DNA of 64,000 nt from Bradyrhizobium sp. AZCC 2176 (GTDB lineage Bacteria > Pseudomonadota > Alphaproteobacteria > Rhizobiales > Xanthobacteraceae): assembly GCF_036924645.1 (NCBI RefSeq), contig NZ_JAZHRX010000001.1:1860001-1924000 (forward strand). Direction: 5' to 3'. The position numbers and the translations under genes were made by a program. How positions within the stretch are numbered: the first letter of the stretch is position 1; each line of letters opens with the position of its first letter. This document shows positions 34,270 through 43,399 of the stretch, one piece after another. The notes under the pieces are model-generated. The model saw only the letters and a list, made by a program, of their open reading frames with translations, did not search any database and was not told where the DNA came from.

Positions 34270-35139
34270 ATGGACACGCAGGCTGAACTCCGCATTATCC
34301 GTGCGGCCTACGCCAAACAGGTGCTTGCCGCCGCAAACGTGACCGATGCGCGCGTAGCCCAAGCGTTTGCGACCATTCCGCGCGAGGATTTTCTCGGCCC
34401 GGGTCCGTGGCTGGTAAGACGGTGGATGCGCGACTATGTGTCGACGCCCGACGCCGATCCCGTCTATCTCTATACCGACGATCTGGTCGCGCTGGTGCCC
34501 GAGCGTGGCGTCAATAACGGGCAACCGTCGCTGCACGCCCATCTCATCCATCAGGCCTTGCCCGCGGTCGGCGGGCACGTGGTGCATGTTGGGACTGGCA
34601 CGGGCTATTACACCGCCATCCTCGCACATCTCGTCGGGCCGTCCGGGCGGGTAACGGGAATCGAATATGATGGGAGCCTTGCCGCGCGTGCCGGAGCCAA
34701 CCTGGCACCCTATCCGAATGTCGCGGTTATTGAAGGCGACGGCACGCAGGTGCCGTTCGATGCCGCCGACGTGATCTATGTCAATGCCGGCTGCACGCGA
34801 CCGGCGACATGCTGGCTCGATGGCCTTGCCGATGGCGGCCGCCTGATCATGCCGATGACGTCGGATCGGGGATTTGGCGGCGTTACGCCGGAGCGCATGG
34901 CGAGTGCCGGCGCCGTGTTCCGAATTGAGCGAAGAGCGGCGGACTATTTTGCATATTGGGTCTCGCCCGTTGCGATCTTTCCCTGCGCCGGCAGCCGCGA
35001 CGAGGCGTCCGAACGGGCGCTGGCCGAAGCCTTTGCCCGTGGCGGCTTGCAAAAGGTGACGCGGCTGTACCGCGACCAGGACGTTTCCGACGAGCGCTGC
35101 TGGCTTCGCGGGCCGGGCTGGTGCCTCGCCTTCAATTGA
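34270..35139 (+). CDS. PCMT-like SAM-dependent methyltransferase
   Basis: This 289-residue protein is related to protein-L-isoaspartate O-methyltransferase. It has ATIPREDFLGPGPW near the N-terminus, PSLHAHLIHQALP, and the SAM motif VVHVGTGTGYYTAILAHLVG with acidic GIEYDGSLAARA. True Pcm enzymes read SxPxxxAxM at the PSLHAHL position, so the substrate may differ. The start at 34270 has AGGATGG upstream; ATG 34258 is an alternative. The gene is divergent from hicB. Confidence 0.78.
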   Translation: MDTQAELRIIRAAYAKQVLAAANVTDARVAQAFATIPREDFLGPGPWLVRRWMRDYVSTPDADPVYLYTDDLVALVPERGVNNGQPSLHAHLIHQALPAVGGHVVHVGTGTGYYTAILAHLVGPSGRVTGIEYDGSLAARAGANLAPYPNVAVIEGDGTQVPFDAADVIYVNAGCTRPATCWLDGLADGGRLIMPMTSDRGFGGVTPERMASAGAVFRIERRAADYFAYWVSPVAIFPCAGSRDEASERALAEAFARGGLQKVTRLYRDQDVSDERCWLRGPGWCLAFN

Positions 35140-35154
35140 CGCGCCAAAGGGCGA

Positions 35155-35841
35155 CTACGCTGACAGGTCCGATCGCTGAAAAGCCAGGATCATATTGTTG
35201 GCGGGCATTTGCACGGTTTCGATCAATGCAAGGCCAACGTCTGCCGCGAGCTTCTCGACATCGGCGACGTCGCGCACGCCCCATTCGGCGTCCTGCTGGC
35301 GAAGGCTGGTGTCGAACACGGCGTTACTCATCGCGGTGTGCTTGCCGTCGCGCTTGAACGGGCCGTACAGAAACAACCGACCGTCAGCGCGCAGATATCG
35401 TCCCGCGCCGGCGAACAGGCCCTCGGCGACGCGCCAGGGCGCGATGTGGATCACGTTGGCGCAGAACACCGCCAGCAATTCCGCCGGACCGCCGCCGTCT
35501 CGCATCGCCGAAGACCAGACGGGATCGGTGAGATCAATGCGGTGCGGCGGACGAATGTTGGGCATGCCGGCATAGGCGCGCCACGCTTCGATGCTCTTCA
35601 GGTGCCGCTCGTTGAGATCGCTCGGCCACCAGGTGATGTCGGGGGTGTGTTTTGCAAAATGCACCACATGCTGGCCGGTGCCGCTGCCGGCCTCCAGCAC
35701 GTCACCGGATTTGCCGGCGAGAAATTTCTGCAGCACCGCCCAGATCGGCACATGATTGCGGTGGAATGCCGCCGCATCGAGCCGGCCGTCCGGTTCGACC
35801 GGCCGGCCATCCTTGCCGAATTCCACGACATATTCGGCCAT
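35155..35841 (-). CDS. DUF938 class I SAM-dependent methyltransferase
   Basis: This 228-residue protein has the DUF938 signature: an N-terminal PDGRLDAAAFHRNHVPIWAVL, the SAM motif VLEAGSGTGQHVVHFAKHTP, WWPSDLNERHLKSI and CANVIHIAPWRVAEGLF. DUF938 proteins are predicted methyltransferases without an assigned substrate. It is convergent with the PCMT-like gene and lies 58 bases from the stop of the ArsR gene on the same strand. Confidence 0.87.
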   Translation of the reverse strand: MAEYVVEFGKDGRPVEPDGRLDAAAFHRNHVPIWAVLQKFLAGKSGDVLEAGSGTGQHVVHFAKHTPDITWWPSDLNERHLKSIEAWRAYAGMPNIRPPHRIDLTDPVWSSAMRDGGGPAELLAVFCANVIHIAPWRVAEGLFAGAGRYLRADGRLFLYGPFKRDGKHTAMSNAVFDTSLRQQDAEWGVRDVADVEKLAADVGLALIETVQMPANNMILAFQRSDLSA

Positions 35842-35899
35842 TACCGCCTCGCCCGAAAATCGTTGCAGAAATCGTTACACGCCTGAAACGCGGGAAGCG

Positions 35900-36265
35900 T
35901 CACTTCAGTTCGCCGCAATAAATCTCTTTCAGCACCTGCAGCAGGCGCAATGCACGCTCGTCGGCCACCCGATAATGCAGCGTCTGCGACGTCCGCCGGA
36001 ATTCGACCAGACCATCGGCGCGCAATTTCGCCAGATGCTGCGACAATGCGGACTGGCTCAGCTTGACGATGCCGACGAGTTCCCCGACCGTCATCTCGCC
36101 GCGCACGGCAAGAAAACAGAGGATCAGCAAACGCTTTTCGTTGGCCAGCATTTTCAGGAGTTGGGCGGCTTCGCCGGCCTGCTTCGCCAGTTTCTTCAGC
36201 GCCGCCGCCTCGTCGGCGCCAGGGGCGATTTGCGTCTCTTTGGCTGCCGCCGCGGCTGCTCTCAT
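35900..36265 (-). CDS. ArsR-family regulator of the sox locus (SoxR type)
   Basis: This 121-residue ArsR/SmtB winged-helix repressor has a helix-turn-helix at VGIVKLSQSALSQHLAKLRADGLVEFRR. The core has no metal-binding CxC; its two cysteines (one in LILCFLA, one near the C-terminus in IYCGELK) could form the sulfide/persulfide-responsive pair described for SoxR/BigR-type repressors. It is divergent from soxC, and the 155 bases between them hold repeated TTAGC motifs. Assignment as the sox repressor is by context. Confidence 0.82.
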   Translation of the reverse strand: MRAAAAAAKETQIAPGADEAAALKKLAKQAGEAAQLLKMLANEKRLLILCFLAVRGEMTVGELVGIVKLSQSALSQHLAKLRADGLVEFRRTSQTLHYRVADERALRLLQVLKEIYCGELK

Positions 36266-36316
36266 AGCGTCAAATCCGGGATGGTTTTCCGTGCCTGCGA
36301 AGCACAGATAACATAT

Positions 36317-36355
36317 TAGCGTCTCATCCTTTCTTTAGCATTGACTAAATTAGCA
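36317..36355. promoter_or_regulatory. Candidate sox operator region
   Basis: Three TTAGC direct copies (36317-36321, 36336-36340, 36351-36355) surround the dyad TTAGCATTGACTAA (36336-36349). The region is AT-rich between the divergent ArsR gene and soxC and is the obvious binding region for the repressor. TTGACT at 36342-36347 could be a -35 for soxC. Confidence 0.35.
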
Positions 36356-36420
36356 AATGTCGATACCGGTTCAAAAAAGCAAGAAATGATGCGGCGATGT
36401 GGCCGCGAGGGGAAGAAAAC

Positions 36421-37728
36421 GTGCGGCCTGACCCGTTACGCAGCAAAGCTATTCCCTCTGGTTTCGCCGGCACGGACGCGCCTTTGGGACGACGCGGCTT
36501 TCTCACGCTAGGCGCGGCGCTGACCGGCGGCCTCGCCCTTGGCGGCAAACCCGTCATCGCCGCCCCCGCGCAGGAGGCTCCGCCCGCCGACGCCCCCTGG
36601 TCGCAATCGATCGGCGCGGGCGTGGTCGACCGGCCCTACGGCCGGCCCGCGGATACCGAAGCCTCCGTGATCCGGCGCAACGTCCCCTGGCTCACCGCCA
36701 GCGCGGAATCTTCGGTGAGCTTTTCGCCGTTGCAGGACCTTCACGGCATCATCACCCCGAACGGACTGTTCTTCGAGCGCCACCATGCGGGACGGCCCGA
36801 TGTCGATCCGGCGCAGCACAAGCTGATGATCCACGGGCTGGTCGAGCGCCCGCTGCTGCTCACCATGAAGGACATCCTGCGCTTCCCGTCCATATCGCGC
36901 ATCCATTTCATCGAATGCCCGGCCAATGGCGGCATGAACTGGCGCGCCGCGCAGATGAACTCGCTGCAATTCAGCCACGGCATGGTCAGTTGCGCCGAAT
37001 GGACCGGCGTCAGGCTGTCGACGCTGCTGGAGGAAGTGGGCGTCAAGAAAGAGGCGAATTGGGCGATGGTCGAAGGCGCCGACGGCGCGCATATGAACCG
37101 AAGCCTGCCGCTCGAGAAATGTCTGGACGATTGTCTCGTGGTCTACGCGCAGAACGGCGAGGCGCTGCGGCCCGAACAGGGCTATCCGCTGCGGCTGGTG
37201 GTGCCGGGCTGGGAAGGCAACGTCAACATCAAATGGCTGCGCAGGATCAAGCTCGGCGACAAGCCATGGCATTCGCGCGAGGAAACCTCGAAATACACCG
37301 ACCTGATGCCCGACGGCACCTCGCGCGGCTTCACCTGGCTGATCGACGCCAAATCCGTCATTACTTTTCCCTGCCCGGAAAAGCCGCTCGACCGGCCCGG
37401 CCTCTATGAGATCAGGGGACTGGCCTGGACCGGTAACGGCAAGGTCAAGCGTGTCGACGTCTCGATGGACGGCGGCGTCAACTGGCAGAGCGCGCGGCTG
37501 CACGAGCCGGTGCTATCGAAGGCACTCACAAAGTTCACCCTGCCCTGGCGCTGGGACGGCCGTCCGGCGCTGGTCGCATCCCGCGTCATCGACGAAACCG
37601 GTTACGTGCAACCGACAATTGCGGAGCTGCGAAAGCAGCGCGGCTCGAACTCGGTCTATCACAACAATTCGATCCAGACCTGGCAGGTCAAATCAGACGG
37701 AAGCGTCTTCAATGTACAGCTCGCGTAA
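36421..37728 (+). CDS. soxC: Sulfite/sulfane dehydrogenase molybdenum subunit SoxC
   Basis: This 435-residue Tat substrate (PLGRRGFLTLGAALTGGLALGG) has a sulfite-oxidase-type molybdopterin domain and a C-terminal dimerisation domain. The Mo-ligating cysteine is Cys166 in RIHFIECPANGGMNW. SoxCD removes electrons from the sulfane sulfur bound to SoxY in the periplasm. The GTG start (36421) has GGGAAG upstream; an ATG at 36397 is also open. It is the first gene of the sox operon and overlaps soxD by 17 bases. Confidence 0.93.
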   Translation: MRPDPLRSKAIPSGFAGTDAPLGRRGFLTLGAALTGGLALGGKPVIAAPAQEAPPADAPWSQSIGAGVVDRPYGRPADTEASVIRRNVPWLTASAESSVSFSPLQDLHGIITPNGLFFERHHAGRPDVDPAQHKLMIHGLVERPLLLTMKDILRFPSISRIHFIECPANGGMNWRAAQMNSLQFSHGMVSCAEWTGVRLSTLLEEVGVKKEANWAMVEGADGAHMNRSLPLEKCLDDCLVVYAQNGEALRPEQGYPLRLVVPGWEGNVNIKWLRRIKLGDKPWHSREETSKYTDLMPDGTSRGFTWLIDAKSVITFPCPEKPLDRPGLYEIRGLAWTGNGKVKRVDVSMDGGVNWQSARLHEPVLSKALTKFTLPWRWDGRPALVASRVIDETGYVQPTIAELRKQRGSNSVYHNNSIQTWQVKSDGSVFNVQLA

Positions 37729-38383
37729 GATTTGCCTGCCGATCGTGGCCATCGTGCTTGCGGCCGGAAACCTCGCCGGCGCGGCCGAGCCCGGCTCGTT
37801 CGGTTACGGCACCGTGGCGAGCCCGGCGCAGATCGCGGGATGGGACATTGACGTGCGCGGCGAGGACGGTGCAGGCCTGCCGCCGGGCAAAGGCACGGTC
37901 GACAGGGGCGCCGACGTCTACGCCGAGCAATGCGCCGCCTGCCATGGAACCTTCGGCGAAGGCGAAGGCCGCTTCCCCAAGCTGGTGGGCGGCGTCGGAT
38001 CGCTCCGGGACGAGCGCCCGGAGCCGACGGTCGGCAGCTACTGGCCGTTTGCCCCGACCCTATGGGACTATATTAACCGCGCCATGCCGATGCCCGCGCC
38101 GCACACATTGTCAGCGGATGACGTTTATGCTTTGACCGCCTATATTCTGAGCTTGAACGACCTCGTTCCCCATGAATTCGTTGCCGATCGCAACAGCTTG
38201 CCGAAAGTCAAAATGCGCAATCGCGACAATTTCATCTGGACCGACCCGCGCCCCGATACGATGGCAAAACCCTGCATGAACGCTTGCGTCAACGCCGCCG
38301 ATGTCAGGATATCGTCGACGGCCGAAGGCAGGGACCTGACACCGCGCACGACCGGCCCGCTCGACACGATGCAACCGAAATAG
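37712..38383 (+). CDS. soxD: Cytochrome c subunit SoxD
   Basis: This 223-residue exported c-type cytochrome has a signal peptide (ICLPIVAIVLAAGNLAGA), heme site CAACH in YAEQCAACHGTFGEGEG, and distal Met candidates in RAMPMPAPHTLS. A second heme site is absent; only CMNAC lies near the C-terminus, so it is monoheme. It accepts electrons from SoxC. The start lies inside the end of soxC, which suggests coupled translation. Confidence 0.9.
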   Translation: MYSSRKICLPIVAIVLAAGNLAGAAEPGSFGYGTVASPAQIAGWDIDVRGEDGAGLPPGKGTVDRGADVYAEQCAACHGTFGEGEGRFPKLVGGVGSLRDERPEPTVGSYWPFAPTLWDYINRAMPMPAPHTLSADDVYALTAYILSLNDLVPHEFVADRNSLPKVKMRNRDNFIWTDPRPDTMAKPCMNACVNAADVRISSTAEGRDLTPRTTGPLDTMQPK

Positions 38384-38400
38384 AGACTACGGAAACGCCT

Positions 38401-38772
38401 GTGACCGATCATTTCAAGACGAAATCCGCAAAGCTCCCGGCGTTCACGCTGGCACTGGCGATCGGCGCTTTCGCTTCCACTGGCACCGCGCACGCCCAGT
38501 CCGCGGTGGACGAAGGCCGCAAGCTCGCCTTCGACCGCAGCAAGGGCAACTGCCTGACCTGTCATGTCATCAAGGGCGGCAATCTGCCCGGCACGATCGG
38601 GCCCGAGCTGATCGACATCAAGAGCAAATATCCCAAGCGCGAGGATCTCGTCGCCATTCTCAACGACGAAACCCTGCGTAATCCGCTGACCGTGATGCCT
38701 CCGTTCGGACGCAACCGGATCCTGACCGAAAAGGAAATCAACGCAGTGGTGGATTTCCTGCAGACGCTGTGA
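38401..38772 (+). CDS. soxX: Cytochrome c subunit SoxX
   Basis: This 123-residue monoheme cytochrome has a signal peptide ending TAHAQ and heme motif CLTCH in GNCLTCHVIKGG. Family segments PGTIGPELIDIKSKYP and VMPPFGRNRILTEKEI supply the axial Met. With SoxA it couples thiosulfate to the cysteine of SoxY. The start is a GTG at 38401, 17 bases after the soxD stop. Confidence 0.92.
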   Translation: MTDHFKTKSAKLPAFTLALAIGAFASTGTAHAQSAVDEGRKLAFDRSKGNCLTCHVIKGGNLPGTIGPELIDIKSKYPKREDLVAILNDETLRNPLTVMPPFGRNRILTEKEINAVVDFLQTL

Positions 38773-38847
38773 CGCAAGACCAAGAGATTCAAGACCAAGA
38801 GATTTAAGGCTGTGACGTGCGCGCGCACGCTTTAGGAGACGATAGAC

Positions 38848-39336
38848 ATGACTGACGTCGGATTTTCGGCCACGCGGCGGCTGATCTTGCAGGGTGCAGG
38901 CGCGGTCGCGCTGTTCGGCCTCGGCAATCCACTCTTCGGCCTGACACCGGCGCTCGCCGCGGCCAACGACAAATATCCCGAGGATGCCTTCAAGGCGAAG
39001 AGCGAAGCCGATGCGATCAAGGCGCTCTACGGCAAGACGGCGGAGCCTTCAGACAAGGTCAAGATGGACGCGCCCGAAATCGCGGAGAACGGCGCAGTGG
39101 TTCCGATTTCGGTGACGACGACGCTTGCGGACGTGACCTCGATCTCGTTCCTGGTCAGCGAAAATCCGGTCGCGCTGGTGGCATCCTACAAGATTCCGGC
39201 AGGCACGCTTCCAAACGTTGCCAACCGCATCAAGATGGCGAGAACCAGCAACGTCATCGTGGTCGTGGAAGCCGGCGGCAAGCTCTACAGCGCCACCAAG
39301 GAAGTCAAGGTCACCGTCGGCGGTTGCGGCGGTTAA
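38848..39336 (+). CDS. soxY: Sulfur carrier subunit SoxY
   Basis: This 162-residue Tat-type protein (ATRRLILQGAGAVALFG) ends in VTVGGCGG. Cys160 of this swinging GGCGG arm covalently carries the sulfur chain in the Sox cycle. It binds SoxZ, encoded 12 bases downstream. The leader with twin Arg allows export of the folded SoxYZ complex, with SoxZ hitchhiking. Confidence 0.95.
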   Translation: MTDVGFSATRRLILQGAGAVALFGLGNPLFGLTPALAAANDKYPEDAFKAKSEADAIKALYGKTAEPSDKVKMDAPEIAENGAVVPISVTTTLADVTSISFLVSENPVALVASYKIPAGTLPNVANRIKMARTSNVIVVVEAGGKLYSATKEVKVTVGGCGG

Positions 39337-39348
39337 GGGAGAATTCAG

Positions 39349-39660
39349 ATGGCATCGACCATTCGTGTGCGCGCCACTTCGAGCGGCGAGACCACCGAGG
39401 TGCAGGCACTGATCCAGCACCCGATGGATTCCGGCTTCGTCAAGGACGCCAAGGGTGAGATCATTCCGGCGCATTTCATCCAGCAACTCACCTTCGAACA
39501 TGACGGCAAGAACGTGTTCGCCGCGGACTGGGGCGGCGGCGTCTCCAAGGACCCCTATGTCAAGTTCGCCTTCAAGGGGGCCAAGAAGGGCGACGAGCTG
39601 AAGATCAGTTGGGTCGACAACAAGGGCGCGACCGACACCGCCACGGCGAAGATCCAATGA
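39349..39660 (+). CDS. soxZ: SoxZ, partner of the sulfur carrier
   Basis: This 103-residue Ig-like beta protein without a signal peptide begins MASTIRVRATSSGETTEVQALIQHPM and includes AHFIQQLTFEHDGKNV. It forms the SoxYZ heterodimer and is probably exported with SoxY. Its stop overlaps the soxA start (ATGA). Confidence 0.95.
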   Translation: MASTIRVRATSSGETTEVQALIQHPMDSGFVKDAKGEIIPAHFIQQLTFEHDGKNVFAADWGGGVSKDPYVKFAFKGAKKGDELKISWVDNKGATDTATAKIQ

Positions 39661-40523
39661 AGCTGCGATCCGCGATCTATCTGGCGTCCGCAGCCGTTGC
39701 GCTCGCGGCGTTGACGCTTGTAAGCACGCTGCCCTCGGGCGCCGCCGACAAGGTCGATCCCGTCGCCGACGCCAAGGCGTTCCAGAAATTCTTCACCGAC
39801 AAATTTCCCAAGGTCAAGTTCGAGGATTTCGTCAACGGCCCCTATTCGATGAACGAGGACCTGCACCGGCAGTGGCAGGAGAAGGAACAATTCCCGCCCT
39901 ACGAGTTTTCGCTCGAAATGGGCAAGGAAATGTTTTCCAAGCCGTTCAAGAACGGCAAGACCTATGCGGATTGCTTCCCGAACGGCGGCATCGGCATCCG
40001 CCAGAACTACCCTTACTTCGACGAGAAGGAAGGCAAGGTCATTACGCTTGAACTGGCGCTGAACCGCTGCCGTGAGGCCAATGGCGAGCCGCCGTATTCC
40101 TATGTGAAGGACGAAATGGCGGCCTTGACTGCCTATATGGCCTTTACCTCGCGCGGCAAGCCGATGGACATCAAGATCCCGAACGATCCCCGCGCGCTGG
40201 AAGCCTACCAGAACGGCAAGGAATATTTCTACACGCGGCGCGGCCAGCTCAATTTCTCCTGCGCCACCTGCCATGTGCAAAGCCCGGGCGAGCGCATCCG
40301 TGCCGAAATCCTGGCGCCCGCGCTCGGCATCGTCAACGCGATGCCGATCTATCGCTCCGAGTGGAGCGGCATGGGCACCACCAGCCGGCGATTCACCACC
40401 TGCAACAGCCAGATCCGCGGCGTGCCGCTCAGCCCGCAGGACGATGAGTACCGCAACGTGGAATATTACTTGTCCTATGTCAGCAACGGGCTGCCGATAT
40501 CGGGTCCGGGAGCGCGGCCATGA
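39657..40523 (+). CDS. soxA: L-cysteine S-thiosulfotransferase subunit SoxA
   Basis: This 288-residue exported cytochrome has a signal peptide, one intact heme site CATCH (NFSCATCHVQSPGER) and the proximal cysteine ligand in RRFTTCNSQIRG. The N-terminal domain, which binds a second heme in some species, has only CFPNGG, so this is the monoheme form. SoxAX conjugates thiosulfate to SoxY. The start at 39657 overlaps soxZ, and the stop overlaps the next gene by 4 bases. Confidence 0.93.
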   Translation: MKLRSAIYLASAAVALAALTLVSTLPSGAADKVDPVADAKAFQKFFTDKFPKVKFEDFVNGPYSMNEDLHRQWQEKEQFPPYEFSLEMGKEMFSKPFKNGKTYADCFPNGGIGIRQNYPYFDEKEGKVITLELALNRCREANGEPPYSYVKDEMAALTAYMAFTSRGKPMDIKIPNDPRALEAYQNGKEYFYTRRGQLNFSCATCHVQSPGERIRAEILAPALGIVNAMPIYRSEWSGMGTTSRRFTTCNSQIRGVPLSPQDDEYRNVEYYLSYVSNGLPISGPGARP

Positions 40524-40837
40524 GGAACACGACGCTCACCTCCGCATTGATTCTGGGGCTGCTGGCGGCAGGCGCAACGACCGCGCTCGCCGCAGGATCC
40601 GAGGACGAATTCAAGGCCGCCTACGCCGCGGCCGAAACCGCCAACAAGGAAGCCGGCAAGCTGCGCAACCAGTGGACCACCACGGCGAACACGCTGGCGG
40701 CGGCGAAGAAGGCGGCCGAGGTCGGCGATTTCGATAAAGCTACCGCGTCCGCCAAGGAAGCCGAGGCCCTGGCCAAGGCTTCGATCTTCCAGGCCACCAG
40801 CGAGAAGACCCGCTGGAAGGACATGGAAATTCGCTAG
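40520..40837 (+). CDS. SoxK-like SoxAX-binding protein
   Basis: This 105-residue exported helical protein has a signal peptide ending ALAAG. It continues with Ala/Lys-rich helices (SEDEFKAAYAAAETANKEAG, then AAKKAAEVGDFDKATASAKEAEAL). It matches the small SoxAX-associated protein (SAXB/SoxK) by position, size and composition; that protein stimulates SoxAX activity. It overlaps soxA by 4 bases. Confidence 0.8.
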   Translation: MRNTTLTSALILGLLAAGATTALAAGSEDEFKAAYAAAETANKEAGKLRNQWTTTANTLAAAKKAAEVGDFDKATASAKEAEALAKASIFQATSEKTRWKDMEIR

Positions 40838-40885
40838 AGCATGGTCCCGAAAAGTGGAAACCGGTTTTCTGCCAAGATCATGCTC
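40837..40885. repeat. Interspersed hairpin repeat within the sox operon
   Basis: GAGCATGGTC and GATCATGCTC (one mismatch) enclose AAAAGTGGAAACCGGTTTTC. The copy at 22716-22763 is its sister. It begins at the last base of the soxK stop codon and separates it from soxB. It may be an mRNA-processing or partial-termination site inside the operon. Confidence 0.8.
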
Positions 40886-40921
40886 AACAATTAAGAGTCT
40901 TTACGACGCGCGGAGACCCGC

Positions 40922-42676
40922 ATGACCATCCGCCGCCGCGATTTCCTGACGTTAGCGGGCGCCGCCACCCTGTCCGGCAGCCTGCCGCGGCTCAGTGCGC
41001 ATGCCGCCGATAACAATGCAGGCGTTTACGATCTCGAACGCTTCGGCAACGCGCGCATCCTGCACATCACCGATACCCATGCGCAGCTTCGGCCGGTGTT
41101 CTTCCGCGAGCCGAGCGTCAATCTCGGCGTCGGACCGATGCGGGGCAATCCGCCGCATCTGGTCGGACGCGCCTTCCTCGATCGCTTCGGCATCCGGCCC
41201 GACAGTGCCGACGCCTACGCTTTCACCTGCATCGAATTCGAGAAAGCTGCCGGGAGATTCGGCAAGCTCGGCGGCTTCGCGCATCTGAAGACATTGATCG
41301 ACCGGATGCGCAGCGAGGCTGGATCGGGACGTTCGCTGCTGCTCGACGGCGGCGACCTATGGCAGGGTTCCGGCCTTTCCAACACGCTGCAGGGCGCCGA
41401 CATGGTGGACGCGGCGAACCTGCTCGGCATCGAAGCCATGACCGGCCATTGGGAGTTCACCTACGGCGAAAAGGCGTTGCGCGCCAACCTCGAACGCTTC
41501 AAGGGCGAATTCCTGGCGCAGAACGTTTTTCTCACCGAGGAAGCCGCCTTCAACGATGCCAAGGCGTTCGATCCGGCGTCGGGACGCGTGTTCAAGCCGT
41601 CCGTCATCAAGGAGATCGGCGGGCACCGCATCGCCGTGATCGGTCAGGCGTTCCCTTACGTGCCGATCGCGCACCCCAAGCGCTTCACACCCGATTGGAA
41701 ATTCGGCATTCGCGACGAGGAACTGCAAAAGCTCGTCGATACCCATCGCAACACCGACAAGGTCGATGCCGTCATTCTGCTGTCGCATAACGGCATGGAT
41801 GTCGACCTCAAGCTCGCCAGCCGCGTCACCGGCATCGATGTCATTCTCGGCGGCCATACCCACGACGCCGTGCCGCAGCCGATTGCCGTAAACAATCCGG
41901 GCGGCGTCACGCTCGTCACCAATGCCGGCTCGAACGGCAAGTTTCTGGCGGTGCTCGATCTCGACATCGGCAAGGGCAAGGTCAGCAATGTGCGCTACCG
42001 GCTGCTGCCAGTGTTTTCGGAGTTGCTGAAGCCCGATCCGGCGATGCAGGCGCTGATCGACAAGGCCCGCGAGCCGCATGCGGCTGCCCTGAGCGAGAAG
42101 GTTGGGTCTGCCGATCGCCTGCTCTATCGCCGCGGCAATTTCAGCGGCAGCATGGACCAGTTGATCTGCGATGCGCTACGCGACGAACTGAACGCCGAGA
42201 TCGCGCTGTCGCCGGGATTTCGCTGGGGCACCACCGCACTGGCAGGCCAGCCGCTGACGATGGAGGACGTGATGGCGCAGACCGCCGTCACTTATCCCGA
42301 GACCTACATCCAGACCATGACCGGCGGCCAGATCAAGGACGTGCTGGAAGACATCTGCGACAATCTCTTCAACACCGATCCCTATTACCAACAGGGCGGC
42401 GACATGGTCCGCGTCGGCGGCCTCGCCTACACCTGCACGCCGGCCGAATCCGTGGGCAAGCGGATTTCCGATCTGAAGCTCGACAGCGGCCACGCGCTGC
42501 AAGCCGGCAAGCGCTACAAGGTGGCGGGCTGGGCCTCGGTCAACGAACAGAGCGGCGCGCCGGTCTGGGATGTCGTCGCCAGACATCTGCAGTCGGGCAA
42601 GCCGCCCAACAGGGCCGCGCCGGGCGTCACGCTGAAAGGCGTTGAAGATAATCCGGGCATTGCAGGACAGGGATGA
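40922..42676 (+). CDS. soxB: Thiosulfohydrolase SoxB
   Basis: This 584-residue Tat-exported enzyme (MTIRRRDFLTLAGAATLSG) has a dimanganese metallophosphoesterase domain: DTHAQL, LLDGGDLWQGSG, TGHWEFTYG, LLSHNGMDVD and LGGHTHDAVP. A 5'-nucleotidase-like C-terminal domain follows. It hydrolyses the sulfate group from SoxYZ-S-thiosulfonate. Its stop overlaps the DsrE-like gene start (ATGA). Confidence 0.95.
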   Translation: MTIRRRDFLTLAGAATLSGSLPRLSAHAADNNAGVYDLERFGNARILHITDTHAQLRPVFFREPSVNLGVGPMRGNPPHLVGRAFLDRFGIRPDSADAYAFTCIEFEKAAGRFGKLGGFAHLKTLIDRMRSEAGSGRSLLLDGGDLWQGSGLSNTLQGADMVDAANLLGIEAMTGHWEFTYGEKALRANLERFKGEFLAQNVFLTEEAAFNDAKAFDPASGRVFKPSVIKEIGGHRIAVIGQAFPYVPIAHPKRFTPDWKFGIRDEELQKLVDTHRNTDKVDAVILLSHNGMDVDLKLASRVTGIDVILGGHTHDAVPQPIAVNNPGGVTLVTNAGSNGKFLAVLDLDIGKGKVSNVRYRLLPVFSELLKPDPAMQALIDKAREPHAAALSEKVGSADRLLYRRGNFSGSMDQLICDALRDELNAEIALSPGFRWGTTALAGQPLTMEDVMAQTAVTYPETYIQTMTGGQIKDVLEDICDNLFNTDPYYQQGGDMVRVGGLAYTCTPAESVGKRISDLKLDSGHALQAGKRYKVAGWASVNEQSGAPVWDVVARHLQSGKPPNRAAPGVTLKGVEDNPGIAGQG

Positions 42677-43134
42677 ACGGTTTTTCGACCATCATTCGCG
42701 CCATGCTGGCGGCAGCGCTGATCGCAGTCGCCACGTCCGATGCTCGCACCCAGCAGGTGCCGCTGCAGGACAAGCCGTTTGCCGAGCACAAGATCGTGCT
42801 GCAGCTCTCCGACAATGACCCGCGGAAACAGGGCCTCGTGCTCAGCGTCGCCAGCAACCTGATGAAGCATTACGATCCCGACAAGGTCGCGATCGAGGTC
42901 GTGGCGTTCGGTCCCGGCATCGATCTGCTGCGCCCGGAAAACCCCAACCGCAAGATGGTCGAGAGCCTGGCGGCGCAGGGCGCGCGTTTCGATATCTGCC
43001 TCAACACCGTCGATACGCTCGAACGTGAAGCGGGCAAGCGGCCGGAGTTCATCGCCGCGGCAACGCCGGTGCAGGTCGGCGTGGCGCAGATTCTGTTTCT
43101 GACCGAGAACGGGTATACGCTGGTGCGACCGTGA
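42673..43134 (+). CDS. DsrE-family protein, exported, sox-linked
   Basis: This 153-residue protein has a leader (IIRAMLAAALIAVATSDART) and a DsrE/F-like fold (HKIVLQLSDNDPRKQGLVLSVASNL, then KVAIEVVAFGPGIDLL). A cysteine in RFDICLNTVDTL is a possible persulfide carrier. Coupled to soxB by a 4-base overlap, it probably handles sulfane sulfur in the periplasm. The role is inferred from family and position. Confidence 0.83.
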   Translation: MNGFSTIIRAMLAAALIAVATSDARTQQVPLQDKPFAEHKIVLQLSDNDPRKQGLVLSVASNLMKHYDPDKVAIEVVAFGPGIDLLRPENPNRKMVESLAAQGARFDICLNTVDTLEREAGKRPEFIAAATPVQVGVAQILFLTENGYTLVRP

Positions 43135-43261
43135 GGACGCGGGATTTCAATTCTGCCTGATGCCACCATCGTACCGTCAGGCGTGGTACAATCGATGGGA
43201 ATTGCAGGAGCAGGGCCGGAGCAACGTCCGGCCCCAGGGTCATTTCCGATCCGTCATCTCA

Positions 43262-43287
43262 GGAATAAGCGCAATTGCGCTTATTCC
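43262..43287. repeat. 26-bp perfect palindrome downstream of the sox operon
   Basis: GGAATAAGCGCAA is followed directly by its complement. GGCGCTCGCGTAGCGAGCC follows, a second small palindrome. No gene is seen from 43135 to 43399. The pair may end the sox transcript, although no T-run is evident. Confidence 0.65.
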
Positions 43288-43399
43288 GAAGGCGCTCGCG
43301 TAGCGAGCCCCGAAGGATAGACGGCCGGGCTGTCGCCCTTCGAGACGGTCGCGTTGCGGTCTCTTCAGGGTGACGGGAGCTAGTCTAGGGAAATCAGCC

